From: an uncultured Fibrobacter sp.
Lineage (GTDB): Bacteria; Fibrobacterota; Fibrobacteria; Fibrobacterales; Fibrobacteraceae
DNA length: 50,670 nt
Assembly (NCBI GenBank): GCA_946186895.1
Contig: CAMHOW010000011.1
Span: forward strand, 1-50,670
Reading direction: 5' to 3'
The notes below the pieces were generated by a model, which saw only the letters and a program-made list of their open reading frames with translations, ran no database searches and was not told the origin of the DNA. Of this stretch, positions 42,777 through 50,670 are shown piece after piece; positions within the stretch are counted from its first letter, which is position 1; every line of letters begins with the position of its first letter. The position numbers and the translations under genes were made by a program.

Positions 42777-45700
42777 GGCAGTCGAGCCTAAAGACTTCGC
42801 CTAGCTCGCTATCGCTCAGGTCCGTAAGCCAGGTTTCCCCTGCGCTCACCGTCATTTCGGCAATCGCCTTCTTGGTTTCCAGGAGGGCGTTAATTTTTTC
42901 TTCGAAGGTTCCCTTGGTGATGAACCGGTGGACCTGCACGTTACGGGTCTGGCCAATGCGGAAGGCCCGGTCGGTAGCCTGGGCTTCGATGGCAGGGTTC
43001 CACCACAGGTCGTAATGGATGACCTGGGAGGCTGCGGTGAGGTTCAGGCCTGTGCCGCCAGCCTTCAGGGAAAGAATCAGGATCTTGGATTCGGGATCTT
43101 GCTGGAAACTGTCCACCATCTCCTTACGCTGGTTCTGGGTACAACCCCCGTGGTAGAAGTTCACGGTAATTCCTAGCTCCTTTTCGATGGACTCTTGTAG
43201 CAGGAATCCCATCTCGGCGAACTGGGTAAAGATGAGGGTCTTTTCGCCTTGTTCCTGGATGGAGGTGAGCAGGTCCAGCAGTAGCTGAAGTTTGCCGGAG
43301 GAAAGGGTTTCGCTGTTGGTGGCGGAATCTGCACCTTTCAAGAAGGTGGCGGGGTGGTTACAGATTTGCTTCAGGGCGAGAATCATCTGCAAGATGATGC
43401 CCTTTCGCTTGAACAGCCCGTGGCTATCCTTGGAAAGTTCTGCCAGCTGCTTTTCTTCTTCGAGCTCAGCCATGAACTTGTCCAAGGTGCGCTTGTACAG
43501 GGCCGCTTGATTGCGGGTCAGTTCGGCGTATTCGTCTTGGATAATCTTGTCGGGCAGGTCGCTGATGATGGTCTTGTCTGTCTTGAGACGGCGGAGCATG
43601 AAGGGGGCGGTGATCTTCTTGAAGGTCTCGGCGGCCACCTTGTCGCCGTTCTTCTGGATAGGCGTCTCGTACTTTTCCCGGAATTCCTGGGCCGAAGGGA
43701 AGAATCCCCGGTTCGCAAAGTCCATGATAGTCCAGAATTCCATAAGGCGGTTCTCTACGGGAGTGCCGCTCATGGCGATCTTTACGGGGGCTTCCATGCT
43801 CCGCAAAAGCCGGCTCTGGTCACTGTCCGCGTTCTTGATATTCTGGGCTTCGTCGATGACCACGGCGTGCCAGGTCATGGCCTTTAGGGCCTCGAAATCC
43901 TTGCGGAAGGTAGCGTAGGTGGTGAGTAGCACGTCGGAGTTGAACTTTTGTAGATTCCGGTTTCCGCCGTGGTAGGCCGTAAAGGTAAGGGCGGGGGCGA
44001 ACTTCTTGATTTCGACCTGCCAGTTGCACAGCAGACCCGCGGGCATTACCACTAGGGCCTTGTTCTGTTGGAACTTTCCCTCTTCCTTGATTTTCAGCAG
44101 GTAGGCGATAACCTGCAGGGTTTTACCCAGACCCATGTCGTCGGCCAGAATGCACCCGAAGCCGATCTCCAGGTTCTTGTACATCCAGGAGTAGCCCCGT
44201 TTCTGGTAGGGGCGGAGGGTGGCGTTCAGACCCTCTGGTAGCGGGATTTCGGTTTCGCCGCGCCAGGCTTCAATTTGGGCTTTGGTCTCTGGCGTAAGGG
44301 TGATGGGTACGCCGTCGCATTCCCCGGTGAGGGCAGCCTGCACCAGCTTGGACTGTTCCGCCTGTGCCGCCTCTTTGGGCGCTTCCACCTGTTTTTTGAT
44401 TTCTTCGATATCCTGTGCCGAGATCTCGATGTACTCTGACTTGTATTTCAGCAGGCCGTCGGCCTTTTCGGCTAGTGCCAGGAATTCTTCCGGAGAAATA
44501 TGCTCGTCGCCCAGGGCCACCTGCCAGTCGAAATCCAGCAGGTCTTTTGCGGCAAAGGCACCGAAGCTCAAGCTTCCTTGCAGACGCATCTTGGCCTTGG
44601 GCTTGCCGATGTGCAAAAGCTTTTCGGGAATCTCTGTGCGGATGCCCATGATTTCCAGCTTCTTTAGGCTGTCTTGCAAGAACTGGAGCAGTCGGGCCCC
44701 TTGGAGGGTTACGGGAGTCTCGCCTCGGGTGTCCAAGTAGGCTTCTAGAGGCTTGAAAAATTCAGCTACGCCGTAGAGGATCTTCTTTAGCGGTTCAAGC
44801 CTGGAATCGTTTGTCTGGAACAGGGTGGAAAGGGGTTGACCGTCTACGAAGACTTCTAGCGATACGTTGTCGCCGGACTCCCACGCCTTGAAAAGAATCT
44901 GGCTTCGCAGGTCGAAATGCCCGTAGACGGAGATCCACTGCTTGATTTTCCCGGGAATGGCAAGGGCGCTCTGGCCGAGCTTTCCGGAAACCCCGTCAAA
45001 GAAGAAGGTAAGCAGGTTCCCGTGGTTAGACTTGATGGGGCGCTTGTATTTTCTTGCAAAGCGGAGCAGCTCTCCTATAAACAGGGCGAGCACGTGCCTT
45101 GCAGGCTCAGAAATTTCCAGGTGTTCCTCATCCTTGGCGGTAAAGGCGAAGGTGGCTGGGGCCTTTGCCTCCAGCTGGTCTACAAGAGTCTTGATTTCGG
45201 GTAGGAACGTGGTGGGGAGCCAGCGTATTTGGGCCGTATCTTTCTGGACCCAGAAAACCTGCGGGTAGATGCAGCCCTTGCGTACCAGGTGGAATGCCAC
45301 CTGCAGCATCAGGTGCAGGTAACGCACCGTGTAGTGGTGCCATGAGAAGTTCCCCGGCGAAATGCAGCACAGGGCACCCATGATGCCTGCCACCGCAAGC
45401 CCCGACTGGATGATGGTTCCGTCTTTCTCTTGCTGGAATGTCCAGTGCCAGCCCGGCTTGTGGAACATCTTCAGGTTCTCGCCCTCCATCAGGAAGGTCT
45501 TGAAGTTGTAGGCCCTGAAATGTTCCGTGAAGGTCTTAAAGTCTTCGTAGGCCCCCATGAACTTGACGCAGGATTCCATCTCGTCGGCAAAGCTTTTGCG
45601 GAAGTTCCCGGCTGGGCAGAAATCCGGGAAGTTCGGTAACATGGCGGGCAAAATATGGGAATAGTCTTTCCAGCTCTTGAAGTCGAAATCGGGGAGCTGC

Positions 45701-45789
45701 GGGTGCGCCTCTGTCACCCGTTCGCCCGCCTGCACCTGCACTAGTGCTGATTCGGCGGGCACGTCCATTTCAAGAGCCTTTTCGACCAT
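42757..45789 (-). CDS. SNF2-family DEAD/DEAH helicase-like ATPase
   Basis: 1,010 residues from ATG 45789, 7 nt after TATATTTG on the minus strand; a longer start at 45831 would cross that promoter. Unknown N-terminal half (~500 residues) followed by the SNF2 ATPase: ILADDMGLGKTLQVIAYL (Walker A, ~546), DEAQNIKN (~643), MSGTPVENRLMEFW, and the helicase C lobe with IFTQFAEMGF, LSLKAGGTGLNLT, HYDLWWNPAIEAQATDRAFRIGQ. Bacterial SNF2 proteins (RapA-like) recycle RNA polymerase or remodel nucleic acid; not RapA by N terminus. Confidence 0.88.
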   Translation of the reverse strand: MVEKALEMDVPAESALVQVQAGERVTEAHPQLPDFDFKSWKDYSHILPAMLPNFPDFCPAGNFRKSFADEMESCVKFMGAYEDFKTFTEHFRAYNFKTFLMEGENLKMFHKPGWHWTFQQEKDGTIIQSGLAVAGIMGALCCISPGNFSWHHYTVRYLHLMLQVAFHLVRKGCIYPQVFWVQKDTAQIRWLPTTFLPEIKTLVDQLEAKAPATFAFTAKDEEHLEISEPARHVLALFIGELLRFARKYKRPIKSNHGNLLTFFFDGVSGKLGQSALAIPGKIKQWISVYGHFDLRSQILFKAWESGDNVSLEVFVDGQPLSTLFQTNDSRLEPLKKILYGVAEFFKPLEAYLDTRGETPVTLQGARLLQFLQDSLKKLEIMGIRTEIPEKLLHIGKPKAKMRLQGSLSFGAFAAKDLLDFDWQVALGDEHISPEEFLALAEKADGLLKYKSEYIEISAQDIEEIKKQVEAPKEAAQAEQSKLVQAALTGECDGVPITLTPETKAQIEAWRGETEIPLPEGLNATLRPYQKRGYSWMYKNLEIGFGCILADDMGLGKTLQVIAYLLKIKEEGKFQQNKALVVMPAGLLCNWQVEIKKFAPALTFTAYHGGNRNLQKFNSDVLLTTYATFRKDFEALKAMTWHAVVIDEAQNIKNADSDQSRLLRSMEAPVKIAMSGTPVENRLMEFWTIMDFANRGFFPSAQEFREKYETPIQKNGDKVAAETFKKITAPFMLRRLKTDKTIISDLPDKIIQDEYAELTRNQAALYKRTLDKFMAELEEEKQLAELSKDSHGLFKRKGIILQMILALKQICNHPATFLKGADSATNSETLSSGKLQLLLDLLTSIQEQGEKTLIFTQFAEMGFLLQESIEKELGITVNFYHGGCTQNQRKEMVDSFQQDPESKILILSLKAGGTGLNLTAASQVIHYDLWWNPAIEAQATDRAFRIGQTRNVQVHRFITKGTFEEKINALLETKKAIAEMTVSAGETWLTDLSDSELGEVFRLDCPTPPGE

Positions 45790-45871
45790 AGTGGGCCAAA
45801 TATAGAAAACCGGAAGGTAATTTTTTGACAATTAAGTGCCCATTTGTGTATTTTGGAGCAATTTTCAAAAA

Positions 45872-45907
45872 TTGCCTAAAATAGGTTGCCTAAAATAGGC
45901 AATTTTT
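45872..45907 (+). repeat. Tandem 14-bp repeat inside a terminator-like hairpin
   Basis: Two perfect copies of ttgcctaaaatagg (45872-45885, 45886-45899) flanked so that aaaattgcc pairs with ggcaatttt, followed by T's. Could be a terminator or an RNA hairpin. Confidence 0.5.
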
Positions 45908-45926
45908 TGTTCATCGTTGATAAAGC

Positions 45927-45952
45927 AAACGGCTCCCTGTTGGGAGCCGTTT
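45927..45952 (-). terminator. Terminator of the Rpn nuclease gene
   Basis: aaacggctccc / gggagccgttt, loop of 4, 23 nt beyond the stop at 45975 on the minus strand. T-rich on either side. Confidence 0.75.
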
Positions 45953-45974
45953 TGATGTTAATAGCAAATAATGA

Positions 45975-46919
45975 TTAGTTTTCGAGGATTTGTTCCTTAG
46001 TAAAGCCGAAATACGACATGGCGTTTTCGACGGACAGCACTCCGTCGTGAACCATTTTCTTTGCCGTGTTCAACCTCTCTTCGTTGGCTTTTGCTTCGTC
46101 TTTTTGTTGTGTGTCGGCAATGGCGTCGGCCACCATCTTGCGGCGGACATCGCCAGCACTGACGAACCCGTATTTCTGCCCTATGCTTTTGAATGCCATG
46201 TCCAACTCCTCGATGAGGTTGTCATCTACGTACTCCTCTAAATATAACTTCACTTTGGAAATAATGCAAGTCGCCTTGTCGTAGGGCATCTTCTGCAACG
46301 CACCCTTGAATTTTGGCAAGACGGCAAGCAAATTGTCCTTGTCAAAGGCATACTTCATAGCCACGATTCCCATGCCGGTTTCAGTGTCCTCGCAGGCGAG
46401 GCAGTCGCTGTCGGGAATGTCCGCCATATTTATGAAGGTGCATTTGAAGGGAAGCACGGCCCCGTGAAAATATTTGGGATATCCGTTTTCCAGCATTTTT
46501 AGAGGATCCCAGTTATCGCGTCCGTTGTAGAAGATAATCGCCATGGTGGGGAACCCGCTAAATATGCGGTTCTCCTCGTGTAGTCTCATAACGGAATGGA
46601 CATACCGGTCAATCTGTTCAAGGATTCCGACATCACGCCCCGACTTGTGCTCCAGCAGAATGCCCACGAGCACGGGTGCTCCCGTAGAAACATTCACGCG
46701 GAAGGCGATATCCGCTTCACCTGTTTCATCTACTTCCGAATATGAGTCGGGAATACGGATCAAAGTATCCAGGTTCACCACCGAGAGGAATTCGCTTAGT
46801 TCCCGGTTCACTTTCGCTGACAATTCCAGCAGGTTCTTCGCATGAGTCGTGTCAGAAAATAGCCACCTAAAAAAGGGGTCGTGGCTGCGTTTGGCAGCGC
46901 CTGTATTTTCGTTCATCAT
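45975..46919 (-). CDS. Rpn-family recombination-promoting nuclease (PD-(D/E)XK)
   Basis: 314 residues from ATG 46919 behind AGGAGA. Typical Rpn/transposase_31 start KRSHDPFFRWLFSDTTHAKNLLEL, catalytic core DSYSEVDETGEADIAFRV ... PVLVGILLEHKSGRD (PD-(D/E)XK: E...D and EHK), FPTMAIIFYNGRDNW and the DLxxI-type helix LLAVLPKFKGAL. RpnA-like proteins are nucleases that promote RecA-independent recombination, and related genes sit near phage defence. An ATG 3 nt later is also possible. Confidence 0.88.
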   Translation of the reverse strand: MMNENTGAAKRSHDPFFRWLFSDTTHAKNLLELSAKVNRELSEFLSVVNLDTLIRIPDSYSEVDETGEADIAFRVNVSTGAPVLVGILLEHKSGRDVGILEQIDRYVHSVMRLHEENRIFSGFPTMAIIFYNGRDNWDPLKMLENGYPKYFHGAVLPFKCTFINMADIPDSDCLACEDTETGMGIVAMKYAFDKDNLLAVLPKFKGALQKMPYDKATCIISKVKLYLEEYVDDNLIEELDMAFKSIGQKYGFVSAGDVRRKMVADAIADTQQKDEAKANEERLNTAKKMVHDGVLSVENAMSYFGFTKEQILEN

Positions 46920-47373
46920 AGTTTCTCCTGACCATGCGCGGAGAACAGCCGCGCAGGCCTTGTTCATTTGATAATATGGGAATTCGGGCCGGAACGCCGA
47001 CCCATCTGGCAAGGGGCCTAAAATTTTTTAGGTCGCAAAGAATCCCACTTGGGAAACCGAGGGGTAATATACAAAAGTTTCGTGCTTTTGGTCCCGTTCT
47101 ACCCCAAAATTCCACGATACGCTTTTTGAGGGCGGCCTGCCGTCCCCTAGCCCTTTAAGGACGCGGAAAACGGGCGGTGTATTGCAAAATCGTGTTATTT
47201 TGCGAAGTGCAGAAAGTCGTATCATTTTTGGGTGTGGGTGGAATATTGCCCAATTTCGAGTATAAATTTCGCAAAAGAGGGCCCCCGGACGCTAGAAACG
47301 TAAAACAAAATTTACAATCTTTTGTTTTTTTTGTTTACATTCGATAAGATAGTCGGACCTGCTTGGAGGTTGT
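46920..47373. other. Intergenic region between Rpn and the FISUMP lipoprotein gene
   Basis: 454 bp without a convincing gene. It holds a palindrome cctaaaa tt ttttagg (47017-47032), a GC-rich stretch (47120-47190) and a T-rich tract (47318-47335) before the promoter of the next gene. No tRNA or transposase is seen; a 65-codon frame on the minus strand has no start signal. Confidence 0.4.
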
Positions 47374-49257
47374 ATGAAAATAGGTGTTTATTCCGTATCC
47401 CTTGCGGCGCTCTTTCTTGCAGCGTGTGGCAGTAGCGGCTCTAGCCCAGAAGAGGAGATTCCAGAGGAATCGTCGAAACACGATTCTTCCTGGTATGACG
47501 ATTACGACGATCGGCAAGATGGCCGCAACGACCAGGATTCCCCGGAAAAAAAAGATTCCACGAAAAAATGGCCCGTATACCAGGACTCGTTGGCAGTCCT
47601 TGTTGAAGATGACGTATCGCCACAGTGTGCCGCCGAGTTTGAGGGCTCCGTCATGACCTATAACGGCAAGGCCTACCGTTGTTACGATAATTTCTGGCGT
47701 CCGGAAAAGAACCCTCCCAAGGACACCACCACGCGGGTTGTATGCCTCAAGACTACCGACCCGAATGCACCGCTATACTGTTACCTTGATTCGGCTATCT
47801 GGAACGAGTATGTATACACGCCCGATGCCTCTGACATGACAAAACAGCCTGTCGTCAAGATCACGAACGGTTCCATTACCGGTGTGGCGCAAAAGGGCCC
47901 TTACTTGCAGGGATCCACCTACCGCATTATTCCGCTTGATGGCAATACTCTCAAGCCTACGGGCGACACGCTCAATGACCAGTTCAACAACAGCCTCGGT
48001 ACCTACACCTTCTGCGACCTGAACCTGCCCAGCCAATACGCCATGATCGAGGCCAGCGGCTATTACCGCAGTGAACTGACGGGCAACAAGAGCAACTTGC
48101 AGATGACCATCGGTGCTATCGTAGATGTGCAAAAAGGCGCGAACATCAACATAATCACGAACCTGGAATACGAGCGTGTAAAATACCTTGTGCAGAATAT
48201 GGGCTACAACATCGCGGGCGCAAAAAAACGTGCCCTGACCGAGGTTTTGTGGGCGTTCCATATCATGGATATAAAGGGTTCCGCAGAACAACTGGACATT
48301 ACGCAGGGTGGCGATGCCAACGGGGCGTTGCTCGCCATATCCATCATGATCCAGGGTGTGGCAGGAACGGAGTTCAATGTTGTGGACATGATGCAGGATT
48401 TCCGTGAAGATCTGAAGGGAGATGGTCAGTGGACCGGCAAGACCGCCCGGACTAAAATTGCTGACATTGCCTATGCGGCTGACAGTGCGGGCAAGTTTCC
48501 TGTTTATCGCAAAAATGTGGAGGGTTGGGCCCTGTCCGATACGGTGCCGTTTTTTGAATCCTATATCAACGACTTCTGGGGTAGCGAATTTGGTATAGGC
48601 AAGTGTACAGAAAGTCGGTTTGGTGAAATCAAGAAAAACCAGAATGCCACAAGTGTCCACAAGGACAACTACTTTATCTGTGATACGGTGTGGTATAGCA
48701 CAAAATTTGGGATTAGCGGATTTAAAAAAGGGTATGACCCTAAAAGATACCGTTGGCGCTATATTGGTCAATTTGAATACAATACACGTAACAATGTGTG
48801 TAATGTAGAAGGGCTCGTAATTCCCGGCAACATTGATAAGGACAAGTATTACATCTGTGTCAGCAATTCCGGTCTAAAATGGCGCGAAGCCACGGACCTG
48901 GAAGTTGACATGTATTACACGGAATGCAGTCCGGATGGCAAGTTGCACAAGTTCAGTGACGGGTACACCTACAAGTGCTCCAATGACAGGTTTGTAAGGG
49001 CTTCGGCCCTCGATACGACATTAGGCAAGGGGTGCGTTAGTTATTTGGATGGTAGGGAATTTGAGTTTGAAAATGCGGTTCATACTTATACATGTGAAAA
49101 TGGTTCTTGGAGTATGAATGATACTTGGTCAAAGAGTAATTGTGCCAAGGATGGTTCTATTCAGGCTTTGCTTTATGGCCAGAGTACGCAAAAAAAGGAT
49201 ATGTTTGCGATGCAGATGCTTTTAGGGTGGCTACAAAGGCTGACAGTGCCGCTGTAA
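47374..49257 (+). CDS. Large FISUMP-type lipoprotein, zero frame
   Basis: Reads 627 residues. Signal peptide with lipobox LAAC (Cys15), Ser/Glu/Asp-rich linker, a Ca-free beta domain with GVAQKGPYLQGSTYRIIPLD (DUF/BACON-like strand start) and Cys-rich ~45-residue modules (C..E.F.., KDxYYICD..W, C...G.....DG..YKC). The zero frame stops 20 codons beyond 49197, before the FISUMP domain. At 49191-49197 the slippery heptamer A AAA AAG lies in register and a -1 shift continues into GYVCDADAF and the full FISUMP domain to 49895, giving about 840 residues. ATG follows GGAGG. Confidence 0.75.
   Translation: MKIGVYSVSLAALFLAACGSSGSSPEEEIPEESSKHDSSWYDDYDDRQDGRNDQDSPEKKDSTKKWPVYQDSLAVLVEDDVSPQCAAEFEGSVMTYNGKAYRCYDNFWRPEKNPPKDTTTRVVCLKTTDPNAPLYCYLDSAIWNEYVYTPDASDMTKQPVVKITNGSITGVAQKGPYLQGSTYRIIPLDGNTLKPTGDTLNDQFNNSLGTYTFCDLNLPSQYAMIEASGYYRSELTGNKSNLQMTIGAIVDVQKGANINIITNLEYERVKYLVQNMGYNIAGAKKRALTEVLWAFHIMDIKGSAEQLDITQGGDANGALLAISIMIQGVAGTEFNVVDMMQDFREDLKGDGQWTGKTARTKIADIAYAADSAGKFPVYRKNVEGWALSDTVPFFESYINDFWGSEFGIGKCTESRFGEIKKNQNATSVHKDNYFICDTVWYSTKFGISGFKKGYDPKRYRWRYIGQFEYNTRNNVCNVEGLVIPGNIDKDKYYICVSNSGLKWREATDLEVDMYYTECSPDGKLHKFSDGYTYKCSNDRFVRASALDTTLGKGCVSYLDGREFEFENAVHTYTCENGSWSMNDTWSKSNCAKDGSIQALLYGQSTQKKDMFAMQMLLGWLQRLTVPL
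49191..49197 (+). other. A AAA AAG slippery heptamer in zero frame
   Basis: Codons CAA AAA AAG; the run is seven A (49190-49196) plus G. This is the X XXY YYZ type used by E. coli dnaX. The -1 frame continues as GGA TAT GTT TGC. No strong downstream stem-loop or upstream Shine-Dalgarno is apparent, so an indel or phase variation is equally possible. Confidence 0.6.
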
Positions 49258-49895
49258 TAAATTATGGAGCTGTTTGCGTAAGCTATATAGAGGGACGGGT
49301 TGACAAAACTGGAAAATTCTCCTGTTTAGATGGAGAATGGGGTTTAATATACAAAAATTTTACGGATACTAGAGATGGAAAGACATACAAGTACATTCAA
49401 ATTGGTTCGCAAAATTGGATGGCGGAGAACCTGAATTACGATACTACTAGTAGTTATTGTTATGATGGACTATTCTCCAATTGTGCCAAATACGGTCGGT
49501 TATATACTTGGGAGGTGGCAAAAAAAGCCTGTCCAACTGGTTGGCACTTGCCGAGTATGGAAGAATGGGAAGAACTGATTGTTGTCGTGGACGGAACCAT
49601 TGCGCAGTATACCTCGACAAACACGGCAGGCACCAAGCTCAAATCTACTAACGGTTGGAAAGAATGCGGTAACGGCATGGATAACTTCGGATTCTCTGCA
49701 TTTCCTGCTGGTTATATAGCGTCCGATTCTTATAGTTATCATGATGATGAATACGAAGCGCACTTCTGGAGTTCTACGAATAATAAAAATGCCTATGAGG
49801 CGTATCACATGAATCTGGATTACCGATACAATTATGCAGAATTGGGTTATATCGATAAGCGTGCCGGGCTCTCTGTTCGTTGCCTTAAGAACTAG
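49197..49895 (+). CDS. FISUMP-domain C-terminal part, -1 frame
   Basis: Continues the preceding lipoprotein. Runs from GYVCDADAFRVATKAD through a second Cys module (AVCVSYIEGRV ... CLDGEWG) to a complete FISUMP domain: NFTDTRDGKTYKYIQIG, WMAENLNYD, CYDGLFSNCAKYGRLYTW, ACPTGWHLPSMEEW, DNFGFSAFPAGY, HFWSSTNNK and SVRCLKN. The frame is open from a TTG at 49140, but no ribosome site precedes it, so independent translation is unlikely. Confidence 0.8.
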   Translation, partial: GYVCDADAFRVATKADSAAVINYGAVCVSYIEGRVDKTGKFSCLDGEWGLIYKNFTDTRDGKTYKYIQIGSQNWMAENLNYDTTSSYCYDGLFSNCAKYGRLYTWEVAKKACPTGWHLPSMEEWEELIVVVDGTIAQYTSTNTAGTKLKSTNGWKECGNGMDNFGFSAFPAGYIASDSYSYHDDEYEAHFWSSTNNKNAYEAYHMNLDYRYNYAELGYIDKRAGLSVRCLKN

Positions 49896-49924
49896 TGATT
49901 AGAAAGAAGGAAATAACATTAATC

Positions 49925-50670
49925 ATGAATCAAAAAGAAAATATAGAAGATATGAAAAAAGCACTTGTAAATTTAATGAGGGATACGGATGCACTTAATG
50001 TCATTGAAAATGGTTTATCAACGCAAACATTTTTCGATGTGCTTAGAGTTGTTGATTTAGAGATTCGACATAGCAACGCCTTGGCTTGGTTTTTGGATCC
50101 GTCTAATTCAGGAAAATTAGGTGAATTATTGTTGAAAGAAATAATTGCTTATGTTTATGATTACGAAAAAAAACGAAAGAATATTGAAAAAATGCTGGCA
50201 GCTGATTTTAGTAATATCAAAGTAAGTAGAGAAAAGAATCATACAGATATTTTGATTGAATGTATAGACAAAAATAACCAGGGTTTTGTCATTGTTATAG
50301 AGAATAAGGTGAAAAGCTGTCAATCTAAGGATCAACTAAAAAGGTATAGAGAAAAAGTTTCCAGTGAAGAAAAATATAAGAGTGTAGAAAAAATATATCT
50401 GTTTTTACGAGTAAGTGAAGAAACTGCTGATGATGGTGATTGGATTGAAATAGATTATAACACTATAGGGCATTATATTGAGACTATAATAGAGAATAAT
50501 ACCTTGGCTTCCGATGTGGATTATTTCGCACGGCAGTATGTCACAACGCTAAAAAAGGCAGGAATGATGGATGATGAAGAATTATTACGATTAGCGACTA
50601 GCATTTACGGCAAGCATAAGAAAGCATTGGAATACATCATTGGCAATGTTCAAACGGAGTCAACGACTCG
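49925..50670 (+). CDS. PDDEXK_4-family nuclease-like protein, partial
   Basis: 248 codons to the window edge, no stop yet. Starts at ATG 49925 behind AAGGA. Family pattern: FFDVLRVVDLEIRHSNALAWFLDP near the N terminus, GELLLKEII, then the PD-(D/E)XK core HTDILIE ... GFVIVIENKVKSCQSKDQLKRY. Clearly more AT-rich than the rest of the window, with Lys/Ile/Asn-heavy composition, suggesting acquired DNA. Related proteins occur in defence or restriction islands. The 3' part is missing. Confidence 0.75.
   Translation, partial: MNQKENIEDMKKALVNLMRDTDALNVIENGLSTQTFFDVLRVVDLEIRHSNALAWFLDPSNSGKLGELLLKEIIAYVYDYEKKRKNIEKMLAADFSNIKVSREKNHTDILIECIDKNNQGFVIVIENKVKSCQSKDQLKRYREKVSSEEKYKSVEKIYLFLRVSEETADDGDWIEIDYNTIGHYIETIIENNTLASDVDYFARQYVTTLKKAGMMDDEELLRLATSIYGKHKKALEYIIGNVQTESTT

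Noticed and set aside
45872..45899. CRISPR-like repeat
   Set aside because: Only two 14-bp copies with no spacer; it is a tandem duplication.
47028..47225. 65-codon minus-strand frame upstream of Rpn
   Set aside because: No start signal, no family; composition like non-coding DNA.
47773..48771. 332-codon minus-strand frame
   Set aside because: Antisense to the large FISUMP lipoprotein; no family pattern.

Overview
The window looks like chromosomal DNA from a member of the Fibrobacterota (Fibrobacter or a close relative). The main evidence is two loci encoding the Fibrobacter succinogenes major paralogous (FISUMP) domain at 10828-11496 and 47374-49895. Supporting signs are Ser-rich linkers in surface lipoproteins, many lipobox proteins, and a recurrent TAnnTTTG/TAAATTTA element just before start codons, resembling the -7 element of the related Bacteroidota. 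No ribosomal protein or 16S gene is present to fix the species.

Layout. 1-94: 3' end of a 5S rRNA and its terminator. 110-6885: a tight plus-strand cluster encoding a GH57-like protein without recognisable catalytic residues, a STAS-like membrane protein, a lytic transglycosylase, a TolC-like channel, an MlaC-like lipid carrier, a DUF2953-like membrane protein and RsuA. 6919-12233: HU, Dus, a B12/radical SAM protein, a MORN-repeat protein, a FISUMP protein and a DedA protein. 12274-19680: minus-strand envelope block, with a barrel/repeat protein followed upstream by a five-gene overlapping operon of three related lipoproteins and two related PEGA proteins. 19710-22041: xseB, an Opp-type ATPase, then queF and yhhQ (queuosine) behind a structured leader. 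22034-26701: RlmD-type rRNA methyltransferase among unknown lipoproteins. 26714-29002: an intact MetH homologue that has lost every recognisable active-site motif. 29037-33960: the classic yceD-rpmF-plsX / fabD-fabG-acpP-rnc fatty acid and ribosome cluster. 33960-42776: methyltransferase, peptide-binding lipoprotein, porin-like barrel, a geranylgeranyl-reductase-type flavoprotein coupled to a 2[4Fe-4S] ferredoxin, a kinase paired with a membrane TPR-like protein, a LOG protein and a 70-residue protein. 42757-50670: SNF2 helicase, Rpn-family nuclease, a large FISUMP lipoprotein split by an A AAA AAG slippery heptamer, and an AT-rich PDDEXK nuclease running off the end. This last part looks accessory.

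The housekeeping genes are ordinary. The most notable items are the degenerate MetH and GH57 homologues, the in-frame slippery site whose -1 frame restores a full FISUMP protein, the five-gene lipoprotein/PEGA operon, the queF leader RNA, the reductase-ferredoxin pair, and apparent near-leaderless promoters. All assignments are from reading the sequence and from memory of families; no database search was run.
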